This document shows positions 9,401 to 16,829 of a DNA stretch of 43,134 bases, piece after piece. The notes under the pieces were generated by a model that was not told where the DNA came from, searched no databases, and saw nothing but the letters and a program-made list of their open reading frames with translations. How positions within the stretch are numbered: position 1 is the stretch's first letter; the number at the start of each line of letters is the position of its first letter. The translations under genes and the position numbers were made by a program. This stretch comes from Streptomyces sp. NRRL B-24085 (GTDB lineage: Bacteria; Actinomycetota; Actinomycetes; Streptomycetales; Streptomycetaceae). The stretch spans positions 1 through 43,134 of the forward strand of contig NZ_LJBR01000259.1 in the NCBI RefSeq assembly GCF_001282115.1, in the 5' to 3' direction.

Positions 9401-10036
9401 GCCGTAGAGGTCCTGGCCGCCGTAGTCGTTGTACGCCTGCCAGGTCTGGTCACTGGTCTGCACGACGACGTCGGAGGTGCTGGAGTCCTTGCGGACGACG
9501 AACGGGTACGGCATCAGGCCGTCGCCGTCGGTCTGGGTGAGGTTCGCGATGTACAGGCCGGAGACGGCGTCGCCGGGCACCGTCCAGTTCACGGTCGTGG
9601 GCCAGTTGCCGCAGTCGACCAGGCCGGTGGCGGCCTTGGTGGTGCAACTGGCGGGCTTCGTCGTGTAGTTCGCCGGGTAGGTCGTCGCCGCCTGGGCCGG
9701 GGTGGAGATCAGGCGGGCCCCGTCACCGCCGTACCAGCCGAGGCGGTAGACCTCCACGCGGTACGAGACCGGCGACTGGATCTTGAACTGGACGGTGTCA
9801 CCGGCCTGGACGCTCTCCTTGGTGGAGAACCCCTTGATGTCACCGTAGGCGTTGGGCGAGTACCAGTCGGACATCGGGCTGCCCGCCTTGGAGTTCTCGC
9901 ATACGACCGGGTTCGAGCCCGTACCGCAGGGATCGGCCGCCGCCTGGGCGGACCCCGCCTGCGGGAGCACAGCCCATACCAATGCGGCTACGACGGCGAG
10001 GCGCCCGCCCCGGAGCCGTCTGCTCCATCTGTTCAT
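6437..10036 (-). CDS. Secreted multidomain protein: DMF-hydrolase-like domain, Ig-like domains, two DUF4082 modules
   Basis: A 1199-residue exported protein with a signal peptide (basic MNRWSRRLRGGR, hydrophobic core, AQA cleavage region near residue 32). Residues ~50-530 resemble the large-subunit domain of N,N-dimethylformamidase, with motifs such as YRLGWYGGDGARL, SGHDEYWTQSQ and FSGNEVFWKTRL. Residues ~555-640 form an Ig-like domain (DTTGPAVTVTSPASGATVP). DUF4082 modules follow at ~643-805 and ~915-1070; both begin with a CPCT(I/L)W motif and share the blocks TGTHTGSLW, TGTFT and ANYW/SNYW. A second Ig-like domain lies between them. The tail (1075-1199) is Thr/Lys-rich. In such proteins the dimethylformamidase fold need not have that activity; a surface carbohydrate- or matrix-related role is inferred from the polysaccharide locus. 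The ATG at 10036 has a GAGAGG ribosome-binding site. Confidence 0.85.
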   Translation of the reverse strand: MNRWSRRLRGGRLAVVAALVWAVLPQAGSAQAAADPCGTGSNPVVCENSKAGSPMSDWYSPNAYGDIKGFSTKESVQAGDTVQFKIQSPVSYRVEVYRLGWYGGDGARLISTPAQAATTYPANYTTKPASCTTKAATGLVDCGNWPTTVNWTVPGDAVSGLYIANLTQTDGDGLMPYPFVVRKDSSTSDVVVQTSDQTWQAYNDYGGQDLYGGTGPAPDGRAYEVSYNRPLDIGGDNGIYGSEYMMLSWLERNGYDVSYLSGVDVSVNGATLLNKHKVYMSSGHDEYWTQSQYSNVLAARKAGVRQAYFSGNEVFWKTRLAPSIDGANTANRTMVCYKMTKMVQNNGIADPSGEWTGTWMDPTSTQYGQAYQPPNILTGSMFTVNGYRADAITVPGSYGKNRLWRGTSVANLTANQTATFPTGTLGYEWDSDIPNSTRPAGAIHLSSTTVDINDGKYRLDWGNMYGNGTATHNLVEFRDQDSGALVFGAGTVQWSWGLTNLPTYDPADTVVTEDARMQQATVNILADMGVQPLTRQSNLVAATASTDTTGPAVTVTSPASGATVPALKPVTVKGTAADSGGVVARVEVSTDGGSTWEAATGLTSWSYTWTPTTPGSASVKVRAVDDSVNIGSTTTVPLTVGPQTCPCTIWPASSVPGTVNAGDGSSLELGVKFRTTTAGSVTGVRFYKSPANTGTHTGSLWTASGTRLATGTFTSETASGWQQLNFSTPVTVKANTTYVASYFAPNGGYSYDGGYFSGKAAGLAPLTGLQSGTDGGNGVYRYSSTSAFPSSASSGSNYWVDVVLDTSTASTTPPAVTSTSPTSGATGTSITAPVSAVFDHAIDAESLTFTVKDPDGNTVPGAKTLPASNKATFTPSTELALHTTYTASVQASDLWGNTMADPVTWSFTTSSQPPAVTCPCTLWNSSATPATAAVTGDGNSVELGTRFTSSADGWITGVTFYKGATNTGTHTGSLWSDDGTLLATGTFTAESPSGWQTMTFANPVAVTAGTAYVASYHAPNGNYAVDGGYFTAAHQSYPLTATADTSAHHNGLYRYGSSTAFPNGSYGSANYWVGPVFTADDPSASLATANASEVTASSLAHTADATSPLVTTLPASTELSSVTATVTVLSGSKAAKKLHLTAVTSYDRATHKVSVHLSSPLPDGTRFRIGVKAQDKKHHTVKSRTWTLTSRTTVHKKKN

Positions 10037-10106
10037 GTGTACCTCTCAGCGGTGCTGTGCAGGACCGACCCGGAAGTCGGGGTGAGGCGTGTGGTGAGGG
10101 GACCGA

Positions 10107-11225
10107 TCAGCCTCGGAGCGCTTCGGCGAGCGCGGCCACGACCTGGTGCTGCTGGTCGGGGGTGATCTGGGGGTAGAGCGGGAGCGACAGGATCCGCTCG
10201 GCGGCCTTCTCGGCGTTCGGGAAGTCGCCCCGCTGGTGGCCGAGATGGCGGTAGGCCGGTGTGAGGTGGACGGGGGCGGGATAGTGCACCCCGGCGCCGA
10301 TGCCCTCGGCGTTGAGCTTGCCGACGACGTCGTCGCGGTCGGCTCCGGTGATCTGGACGACGTACAGGTGCCAGACGTGGACGTTGCCGGGAACTGTCAC
10401 CGGGCGGACGACCCGGCCGGCGTCCGCGAGGTCGGCGAGGAGTTCGTCGTAGCGGGCGGCGGCCGCCCGGCGGGCCGCGTTGCCGTCGGCCAGCCTCTTG
10501 AGCTTGGCCCGCAGGACGACGGCCTGGAGTCCGTCGAGGCGGCTGTTGAAGCCGGGGACGTCGTGCCGGTACTTGGCGATGCCGCCGTGGTTGGCGATCG
10601 CCCGTACCAGGCCGGTGAGTTCCTCGTCGTCGGTGAGCACCGCGCCCGCGTCCCCGTAGGCGCCGAGGTTCTTGCCCGGGTAGAAGCTGGTGGCCGCGAT
10701 GCCGCCGCTGCCCGGCGCGCGGCCGTCGCGGGTGGCGCCCTGGCACTGGGCCGCGTCCTCCACGACCCTTACCCGGTCCGGGAGTCGGGCGGCCAGCTCG
10801 GTCACCTCGGCCATCTGCCCGTACAGGTGGACCGGCACGACCGCGCGGGTGGCCGGGCCGACCGCGTCCAACGCGGCGCCGGGGTCGAGGAGATGGCTGT
10901 CGGGCAGGCAGTCCGCGAGGACCGGCCGGGCGCCGATGCGGGCGACGGCGCCGGCCGTGGCGATGAAGGTGTTGGCGGGGATCACGACCTCGTCGCCGGG
11001 GCCCACCCCGCTCGCGCGCAGGGCGAGTTCGACGGCGTCGGTGCCGTTGGCGACGCCCACGCAGTGGGCGATCCCGCCGAATTCGGCGTACTCGCGCTCG
11101 AAGCGGCGGACCTCGTCGCCGCCGACGAACGCGGTGTTCGCCAGCACCCGGTCGAAACCGGCCCTGACCTCGTCGGCGACCTCCTCATGGGCCGCCTTGA
11201 GGTCGACAAGCGGAATCTGGTTCAT
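10107..11225 (-). CDS. DegT/DnrJ/EryC1/StrS-type sugar aminotransferase
   Basis: A 372-residue PLP enzyme of the sugar aminotransferase family, close in layout to WbpE/WlbC and QdtB/FdtB enzymes that aminate C3 of keto sugars. Visible hallmarks are IPLVDLKAAHEEV at the start, ANGTDAVELALRASGVGPGDEVV, NTFIATAGAVARIGARPVLAD, VEDAAQCQGA and SFYPGKNLGAYGDAGAV, in which Lys185 should form the internal aldimine with PLP. It would transfer an amino group, usually from glutamate, to a nucleotide-linked 3-keto sugar made by the dehydrogenase of the same operon. The ATG overlaps the stop of the upstream acyltransferase gene (ATGA). It is the last gene of the six-gene operon. The exact sugar is not determinable. 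Confidence 0.9.
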   Translation of the reverse strand: MNQIPLVDLKAAHEEVADEVRAGFDRVLANTAFVGGDEVRRFEREYAEFGGIAHCVGVANGTDAVELALRASGVGPGDEVVIPANTFIATAGAVARIGARPVLADCLPDSHLLDPGAALDAVGPATRAVVPVHLYGQMAEVTELAARLPDRVRVVEDAAQCQGATRDGRAPGSGGIAATSFYPGKNLGAYGDAGAVLTDDEELTGLVRAIANHGGIAKYRHDVPGFNSRLDGLQAVVLRAKLKRLADGNAARRAAAARYDELLADLADAGRVVRPVTVPGNVHVWHLYVVQITGADRDDVVGKLNAEGIGAGVHYPAPVHLTPAYRHLGHQRGDFPNAEKAAERILSLPLYPQITPDQQHQVVAALAEALRG

Positions 11226-11911
11226 GTCAGCGGTCCCCCCACTGTCGGTGTTGCGAGTTCTTCCAGCGCGGGCGCCCCCGCCGCGCGCAGCCGGCGGGCC
11301 GGGCTCCCCACCCAGACCTCACCCGGCGGAACGTCGTCGAGCACGGCACTCCCCATGCCGACCTGCGACCACGCCCCCACGGTCGTGCCCTCCCTGACCA
11401 GGGCGCCGGAGCCCACGTAGGCGCCGCGCCCCAGCCGTACTCCCCCGCCGAGGCGGACCCCGGAGGTGAGCGTCGCGAAGTCCCCGACCGTGTTGTCGTG
11501 GGTGAGCACGACGTGCGGCATCACCGCCACATGGGCGCCCACCCGGACGGCGGCGGTCAGGACGCAGTGCGCGAGCAGGACCGAGCCGGGGCCGAGCGTG
11601 GAGGTCGCCGAGACCGCCGCGGTCGGGTGGACCACGGTGGCGTAGCGGTCCTCGGGCAGGCCGAGCCGCCGGACCAGCCGGGCGCGGGCCGCGTAGTCGC
11701 GCGGGTTGCCCACGCAGATGACCACCCGCACGTCGGGCAGTTCCCGGACCAGGTCGCAGCCGCCGAGGACGGGCACGCCGTCGACCTCGGTGCCGTGCAG
11801 GTCCGCGTTGTCGTCGACGTGTCCGAGCAGCTCGAACTCACCCGTGCCTACGACGGCCTGGGCGGTCTCCCGGGCGAAGCCGCCCGCGCCGACGATGACA
11901 AGTCCGGTCAT
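11222..11911 (-). CDS. NeuD/PglD-like sugar O/N-acyltransferase
   Basis: A 229-residue protein with the two-part build of the NeuD/PglB/VioB family. An N-terminal Rossmann-like domain begins LVIVGAGGFARETAQAV and contains VICVGNPRDYAARARLV. A left-handed beta-helix of hexapeptide repeats runs from about residue 95 (VVHPTAAVSATSTLGPGSVLLAHCVLTAAVRVGAH). His138-Asp139 in VLTHDNTVGDF matches the position of the catalytic base in PglD. The family acylates an amino sugar, usually acetyl-CoA dependent. Flanked by two aminotransferase genes with 4-bp ATGA overlaps on both sides, it most likely N-acetylates the amino group one of them installs. The C-terminal PPGEVWVGSPARRLR is the usual end of the helix. 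Confidence 0.88.
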   Translation of the reverse strand: MTGLVIVGAGGFARETAQAVVGTGEFELLGHVDDNADLHGTEVDGVPVLGGCDLVRELPDVRVVICVGNPRDYAARARLVRRLGLPEDRYATVVHPTAAVSATSTLGPGSVLLAHCVLTAAVRVGAHVAVMPHVVLTHDNTVGDFATLTSGVRLGGGVRLGRGAYVGSGALVREGTTVGAWSQVGMGSAVLDDVPPGEVWVGSPARRLRAAGAPALEELATPTVGGPLT

Positions 11912-13047
11912 CCGCGGGCCTGTTCGCGCAGTGCCGCGACGACCCGGTCCTGCTGGGCCTCGGTCATCGTGTGGAACAGCGGCAGGATCAGCGAGTCCCG
12001 GCTGATCCGCTCGGTGACCGGCAGCGGCACGCTCGGGTGGTCCGCGTAGGCGGGTTCGAGGTGCGCGGCCATGATCCCGCGCCGGGCGGAGACCCCGGCG
12101 TCGGCCAGCGCGGCGAGCAGGTCGTCCCGGCCCACGGGGAAGTCCTCGGCGAGCAGCACCCAGTAGGACTGGAAGTTGCTCTGCCCGTGCGCGGGGTCCC
12201 GGACCGGGGTGAGGCCCGGCAGGTCGCTCAGCAATTCGTCGTAGCGCGCGGCCAGTTCGCGGCGGCGAGCGATCATCGCGTCGAGCTTGCCGAGCTGGAC
12301 CAGGCCGATCGCGGCCTGGACGTCGGTCATCCGGTAGTTGAAGCCGACCTCCAGGTAGCTCTCCAGCACCGGCTTGTTGCTCGCGTGGCGCTCGGCCGCC
12401 GAGGCGTTCATGCCGTGCTCGCGCAGCCGGCGCAGCCGGGTGGCCCACTCGGCGTCGTCGGTGGTGACCATGCCGCCCTCGCCGGTGGTGACGAGCTTGC
12501 GGGGATGGAAGGACCAGGCGGCGAGCAGCGCGCCGTGGCCCACGGGCTTGCCGCCGACGGTCGAGCCGATGGCGCAGGCCGCGTCCTCGACGAGCGGCAG
12601 GTCCCAGTCGGCGCAGGCGGCGCGCAGGGCGTGCACGTCGGCCGGTACGCCACCCTGGTGGACGGCGAGGACGGCCTCGGTGCGCGGGGTGCGGACCTGC
12701 TCCACGGTGGCCGGGGTCAGGTTGCCGGTGACGGGGTCGACGTCGGCGAACACCGGCTCGGCGCCGACGTACCGCACGGCGTTGGCGGTGGCGATGAACG
12801 ACAGCGAGGGCACCACGACCTCGTCGCCGGGCCCGATGCCGAGGGCGACCAGCGACAGGTGCAGGGCGGTGGTGCAGGAGCTGACCGCGACGGCGTGCTC
12901 GGCGCCCACCCGCTCGGCGAAGGCCCGCTCGAAGGCGGCGACCCGGGGGCCCTGGGCGACCCATCCGGACAGCACGGCGTCGGAGGCGGCCTTGGCCTCC
13001 TCCTCGCCGAGCCAGGGGATCATGACGGGGATGCGGTCGGTGCTCAC
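11908..13047 (-). CDS. DegT/DnrJ/EryC1/StrS-type sugar aminotransferase (second copy)
   Basis: A 379-residue PLP enzyme of the same family as the gene at 10107 but clearly diverged from it. It starts RIPVMIPWLGEEEAKAASD, has SSCTTALHLSLVALGIGPGDEVV, DVDPVTGNLTP, VEDAACAIGS and SFHPRKLVTTGEGGMV, with Lys184 as the expected PLP lysine. The SFHPRK and TGEGG variants are typical of ArnB/PseC/PglE-like and perosamine-synthase-like branches that act on 4-keto sugars. Two aminotransferases plus one acyltransferase suggest a diamino sugar or two different amino sugars. The GTG start at 13047 overlaps the epimerase stop (GTGA), and the stop overlaps the acyltransferase start (ATGA). Confidence 0.9.
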   Translation of the reverse strand: MSTDRIPVMIPWLGEEEAKAASDAVLSGWVAQGPRVAAFERAFAERVGAEHAVAVSSCTTALHLSLVALGIGPGDEVVVPSLSFIATANAVRYVGAEPVFADVDPVTGNLTPATVEQVRTPRTEAVLAVHQGGVPADVHALRAACADWDLPLVEDAACAIGSTVGGKPVGHGALLAAWSFHPRKLVTTGEGGMVTTDDAEWATRLRRLREHGMNASAAERHASNKPVLESYLEVGFNYRMTDVQAAIGLVQLGKLDAMIARRRELAARYDELLSDLPGLTPVRDPAHGQSNFQSYWVLLAEDFPVGRDDLLAALADAGVSARRGIMAAHLEPAYADHPSVPLPVTERISRDSLILPLFHTMTEAQQDRVVAALREQARG

Positions 13048-14018
13048 CGGGCGGCCTCCCGCTCCGCGCGCCACCACTGGACCAGGTCCTTCAGCCCCGT
13101 GCGCAGGTCGATCTCCGCGGTGAAGCCGAGGCGTTCGGCGGCCCGGGTGGTGTCGGCGAGCCGGCGCACCACCGAGTTCACCGAGCGGGCGGGTCCGTGC
13201 ACCGGCTCCAGGCCCTCGGCGCCCATCGCCTCCAGCAGCCCGTCGGCGAGTTCGCGCAGCGAGGTCTCGGTGCCGCTCGCGATGTTGAACACCTCGTCGG
13301 TGACGTCGGACTCGGCGGCCAGGACGTTGGCCCTGGCGATGTCGCGGACGTCGACGAAGTCCATGGTCTGGGTGCCGTCGCCGAGGATCAGCGGCGGCTC
13401 GCCCGCCTCGATGCGCTCCATCCAGCGGATGAGCACCTCGGTGTACAGGCCGTGGATGTCCATCCGGGGGCCGTACACGTTGAAGTAGCGCAGGGCCACG
13501 TAGTCGAGCCCGTACATGGCGTGGAAGCTGCGCAGCATGCCTTCGTTGAAGGCCTTGGCCGCGCCGTAGAAGGTGTCGTTGTTGTACGGGTGGTGGCGCT
13601 CGGTCGTCGGGAAGTCCTCGGCCATGCCGTAGACGGACGCCGACGAGGAGGCGACCACCTTGCCGACGCCGGCCGCGGCCGCGGCCTCCAGCACGTTGAA
13701 GGTGCCGTCGACGAGGACCTCGTTGGCGAGCCTCGGCTCCTCCGCGCACTGGGTGATGCGGATGGCGGCGAGGTGGAACACCAGGTCCGCGCCCTCGGTC
13801 ACCTTCTTCACGGTGTCGACGTCCCGGACGTCGCCCTCGACGACCTCGACCACGCCGCTGGGCAGGGCCTTCGCGAGGTTGGCCCGGCGTCCGCGCACGA
13901 AGTTGTCGAGTACGACGATCTCGCGGGCGCCGCCCTCGGCCAGCAGGTCGACCAGGTTGGAGCCGATGGTGCCCGCTCCCCCGGTGACCAGGATCTTCTT
14001 GCCACGTACGCTGCTCAA
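13044..14018 (-). CDS. NAD-dependent sugar epimerase/dehydratase
   Basis: A 324-residue extended short-chain dehydrogenase/reductase. The glycine-rich NAD site is ILVTGGAGTIGSN, followed by VVLDNFVRG, EGDVRD, FHLAAIR, SSSASVYG, and the catalytic pair Tyr151 and Lys155 in FYGAAKAFNE. RYFNVYGPRMDIHGLYTEV and MDFVDVRDIARANV match UDP-glucose/UDP-GlcNAc 4-epimerase-like enzymes and related 4,6-dehydratases. It supplies or reshapes the sugar nucleotide used by the operon. I prefer the TTG at 14018 because GAGAGGG lies 8 nt upstream; an in-frame ATG at 14045 adds nine residues but has no ribosome-binding site. The stop overlaps the next gene's GTG start. Substrate unknown. Confidence 0.85.
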   Translation of the reverse strand: MSSVRGKKILVTGGAGTIGSNLVDLLAEGGAREIVVLDNFVRGRRANLAKALPSGVVEVVEGDVRDVDTVKKVTEGADLVFHLAAIRITQCAEEPRLANEVLVDGTFNVLEAAAAAGVGKVVASSSASVYGMAEDFPTTERHHPYNNDTFYGAAKAFNEGMLRSFHAMYGLDYVALRYFNVYGPRMDIHGLYTEVLIRWMERIEAGEPPLILGDGTQTMDFVDVRDIARANVLAAESDVTDEVFNIASGTETSLRELADGLLEAMGAEGLEPVHGPARSVNSVVRRLADTTRAAERLGFTAEIDLRTGLKDLVQWWRAEREAAR

Positions 14019-14062
14019 CTGCTGTGCCCTCTCAGGGAATCGCATGGCTTGGTGAATGTCGC

Positions 14063-15118
14063 TCAGCGCTCGGCGCGCAGGCCGACGACCGCGCCCTTGA
14101 AATGCAGGCTCCGGGAGGCCGCCTCCAGGATGTCCAGCACCCTGAGGCCGGCCCGGCCGTCGGTCAGCGGTGCCCGGCCCGTGCCGATCGCGTCGGCGAA
14201 CTCGTCGACCATGCTCCGCAGCGCTTCCTTCTCGCCGATCGCGGGCGCGACCATGTCTCCGGAGCGGTACGAGACGAGCATGTCCCGGCGCTCGTCCGCG
14301 CCGATCTCCTGCGGCGCGGCCATGTCCACGCCCCGGTCGTAGACCGACACCCGCTGGAGGGGGTTGAGGTCGTCCCAGAGCAGGGTGCGCTTGGAACCGC
14401 CGACCATGGTGGTGCGCACCTTCGTCGGGGAGAGCCAGTTGACGTGCACGTGGGCGATGGCGCCGGTGCTGAGCGTCAGCGTCAGATAGGCGACACAGGC
14501 CTGTCCGGCACCGATCGGGTCGGCCCCGTGGGCGGCGACGGCGACCGGTTCGACGCCCGCCGGGAGGATGAAGTCCAGGATGGACAGGTCGTGCGGGGCG
14601 AGGTCCCACAGGACGTCGATGTCCTTCTGGACCAGGCCGAGGTTGATGCGGACCGAGTCGACGAAGTGGATCTCGCCGAGCTCGCCGGAGTGGACGAGTT
14701 CCCTGATCCGGCCCACGGCGGGTGTGTAGCAGTAGGTGTGGTCGCACATCAGGGTGAGCCCGCGCTCCTCGGCCTCGGCGACCAGGCGCATCCCGTCGGC
14801 GTAGGTCGCCGCGAGCGGCTTCTCCACGAGGACGTGCTTACCGGCGCGCAGGGCGGCCAGGGCGATGTCGAGGTGGGTTCCGGCGGGCGTGGCCACGGCG
14901 ACGGCGGCCACCTCGGGGTCGGCGAGGACGGCCGTGTAGTCGGAGGTGGCCTCGACGGTCGAGTAGCCGCCGAGGACCCGCCGGGCCCGGTCCACGTCGA
15001 GGTCGACGAGCGCGCGCAGCCGGAACCGCTCGCTGGCCTGGAAGTTGCGGACGAGGTTGGGCCCCCAGTAGCCGGCCCCGACGACCGCCACCCCCAACGG
15101 CTCGCTGGTCTGCGTCAC
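14063..15118 (-). CDS. Gfo/Idh/MocA-family sugar dehydrogenase
   Basis: A 351-residue NAD(P)-dependent oxidoreductase. The dinucleotide site is VAVVGAGYWGPNLVRNF; the EKP motif (Glu99-Lys100-Pro101) in HVLVEKPLAATYADG carries the conserved lysine, and DLAPHDLSILDFIL holds the conserved active-site histidine region. Family members next to DegT and hexapeptide genes (WbpB/WlbA type) oxidise C3 of a UDP-sugar to the keto form that the aminotransferase then uses. The GTG at 15118 has a GAAGGAAGAGGG ribosome-binding site. An ATG at 15142 would add eight residues and overlaps the upstream stop as TGATG, so either start is possible. The order of oxidation, amination and acylation is inferred from the neighbours. 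Confidence 0.88.
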   Translation of the reverse strand: MTQTSEPLGVAVVGAGYWGPNLVRNFQASERFRLRALVDLDVDRARRVLGGYSTVEATSDYTAVLADPEVAAVAVATPAGTHLDIALAALRAGKHVLVEKPLAATYADGMRLVAEAEERGLTLMCDHTYCYTPAVGRIRELVHSGELGEIHFVDSVRINLGLVQKDIDVLWDLAPHDLSILDFILPAGVEPVAVAAHGADPIGAGQACVAYLTLTLSTGAIAHVHVNWLSPTKVRTTMVGGSKRTLLWDDLNPLQRVSVYDRGVDMAAPQEIGADERRDMLVSYRSGDMVAPAIGEKEALRSMVDEFADAIGTGRAPLTDGRAGLRVLDILEAASRSLHFKGAVVGLRAER

Positions 15119-15141
15119 TTGGTCCCTCTTCCTTCGGTCCA

Positions 15142-16581
15142 TCAGTAGGCCCCCGTTCCGCGCACCACCGCTGTCGTGGTGCGCGCCAGGATGGACAGGT
15201 CGAGGCTGGTCGACCAGTTGTCCACATATGCGAGATCGAGCCGGACCGCTTCCTCCCAGGGCAGGTCCGAGCGGCCGCTGACCTGCCACAGTCCGGTGAG
15301 GCCGGGTTTCACGAGCAGCCGGCGTCTGACCTCCGCCGGGTACTCGTCCACCTCCTCGGGCAGCGGCGGGCGCGGTCCGACGAGTGACATGTCGCCCCTG
15401 ACCACGTTGATCAGTTGCGGCAGTTCGTCGAGGGAGCTGCGGCGCAGGAAGGAGCCGACGCGGGTGATCCGCGGGTCCTCCTTCACCTTGAACAGCAGGC
15501 CGTCGCTGTTCTGGTTGAGGTGCTCCAGCTCCGCGCGCAGGGCCTCCGAATCGGGCCGCATGGTGCGGAACTTGAACATGGTGAAGTGGTCGCCGTACCG
15601 GCCCACCCGCTGCTGCCTGAACAGTGCCGGTCCGGAGCTGTCCAGACGGACGACCAGGGCGATCAGCAGCATGGGCAGGGCCAGCAGAAGCAGCAGCGCC
15701 GCCGCGAAGGAACGATCCAGCAGTTCCTTCGGCAGCCGGGAGGCCCGGGAGAGGTTCGGCGCCTGGACGCGCACCAGCGGCACCCCGTTGGTGGGCCGTA
15801 CAGCGAGCCGTGCGGCGGCCACGTCGGCCAGGACGGGGGCCAGCAGGAAGTCGACGCCCCGCGCGGCCGCGGTCCACGACATCCGGCGCAGGACGGAGGC
15901 GTCGAACTCGGGCGCGGGCAGCACCACCAGGGTGCTGATGCCCATGGTCCGGATGACGTCGTCCATCGTGTCCACACCGCCGAGGACGGGGATGCCCAGC
16001 TTGCGGACCTCCGCGGCGTTCCCGGGGTCGCTCAGGCACACGCCGGCGGCCCGGAGTTCCTGCCCGCCACCGCGCCGCAGCACGGCGACCAGCTCCGCGA
16101 TGCCGTGCGCCGGACCGACCAGGAGCGTGGCGCTGCGGCCCCGGTCCCTCGCCCACCTGTGGTGCAGCCGGCGCCGGAGCGCGTACCGCACCAGCAGGGC
16201 GATGGCGGCCGCCGGCAGCGCAGCCATGATCATGTCATGCAGGAGGTCCGAGTCGTGGGTGAACGACCAGTGCGCGACCGCGGCGAGCGCCGGCAGTGCG
16301 ACCGCACCGCGGAGCACCCGTCGGTACTCCTCGGTCCCCAGCCCCAAGGCGCTGCGGTCGTAGGAGCGATGGGCGACCATCGCCACGATCCACGTCGGGG
16401 GCAGCACCAGGGCCACCGCCCAGCGGCCGTACACCGCGTGGATCACGAAGGCCGCGGCAACAGCCGCGAGGCTGTCCGCGACCAGCAGGACTATCCGGTA
16501 CCTCTGCTCCCAAGGTCTTCGGCGACCTTGTGGAGTCCTGTGTTCCACAAGCTGTTGCTCATGCGTGACCTCAATGGTCAT
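15142..16581 (-). CDS. Polyprenyl glycosylphosphotransferase (initiating sugar transferase)
   Basis: A 479-residue WbaP/WcaJ-like enzyme that transfers a sugar 1-phosphate from a nucleotide sugar to undecaprenyl phosphate, the first step of repeat-unit assembly. The N-terminal half has four to five membrane spans and a CoA-binding-like domain (ATLLVGPAHGIAELVAVL). From about residue 285 come the membrane re-entrant helix (LDRSFAAALLLLLALPMLLIAL) and the catalytic domain with FRQQRVGRYGDHFTMFKFRTM, SLDELPQLINVVRGDMSLVG, PRPPLPEEVDEYP and PGLTGLWQVSGRSDLPWEE. The Glu/Asp and Arg residues in these blocks are the known active-site set. It heads the six-gene minus-strand operon. The ATG at 16581 is preceded by a G-rich stretch. 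The sugar cannot be read from sequence. Confidence 0.93.
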   Translation of the reverse strand: MTIEVTHEQQLVEHRTPQGRRRPWEQRYRIVLLVADSLAAVAAAFVIHAVYGRWAVALVLPPTWIVAMVAHRSYDRSALGLGTEEYRRVLRGAVALPALAAVAHWSFTHDSDLLHDMIMAALPAAAIALLVRYALRRRLHHRWARDRGRSATLLVGPAHGIAELVAVLRRGGGQELRAAGVCLSDPGNAAEVRKLGIPVLGGVDTMDDVIRTMGISTLVVLPAPEFDASVLRRMSWTAAARGVDFLLAPVLADVAAARLAVRPTNGVPLVRVQAPNLSRASRLPKELLDRSFAAALLLLLALPMLLIALVVRLDSSGPALFRQQRVGRYGDHFTMFKFRTMRPDSEALRAELEHLNQNSDGLLFKVKEDPRITRVGSFLRRSSLDELPQLINVVRGDMSLVGPRPPLPEEVDEYPAEVRRRLLVKPGLTGLWQVSGRSDLPWEEAVRLDLAYVDNWSTSLDLSILARTTTAVVRGTGAY

Positions 16582-16829
16582 GCGCCCCCCACACGTGCAC
16601 GGTTACCCCTGACCGAACACCGATGTGCCCCCAACACAGCGGCAGTTGAAAACAAAAGAAGCCTCAGCGGTTCCCCAACCGCCTCATGTCCCCATACATG
16701 ACGGCCAGCGCCTCAAGTTCCCCACCCAAATCGGTTCGGCGGCCCTCAATCTAGACCACCGAACGCAGTCACGGGAACAGTTGGACGAAACACACATCGC
16801 AATAGTGACATCGACTGCATACTGCCCAG
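16582..16829. other. Divergent intergenic region, probable two-way promoter
   Basis: These 248 bp separate the operon starting at 16581 (minus) from the glycosyltransferase gene at 16830 (plus). They are visibly richer in A and T than the genes around them (AAAACAAAAGAAG at 16649-16661), as expected for promoters. They hold a TCATGT/ACATGA dyad and GGTTCCCCAACC (16669-16680). I see no gene here and cannot fix either promoter securely. Confidence 0.6.
16684..16701. promoter_or_regulatory. Inverted repeat TCATGT-N6-ACATGA, candidate operator
   Basis: Perfect 6-bp arms (16684-16689 and 16696-16701) separated by six bases, in the middle of the divergent region between the polysaccharide operon and the plus-strand glycosyltransferase gene. 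It is placed about 100 bp from the minus start and 130 bp from the plus start. Operator function is inferred from symmetry and position only. Confidence 0.35.

Noticed and set aside
6365..10165. Very long plus-strand open frame opposite the DUF4082 gene
   Set aside because: Its product is a Gly/Arg/Val-rich low-complexity string without domains, caused by high GC; the minus strand has a signal peptide and known domains.
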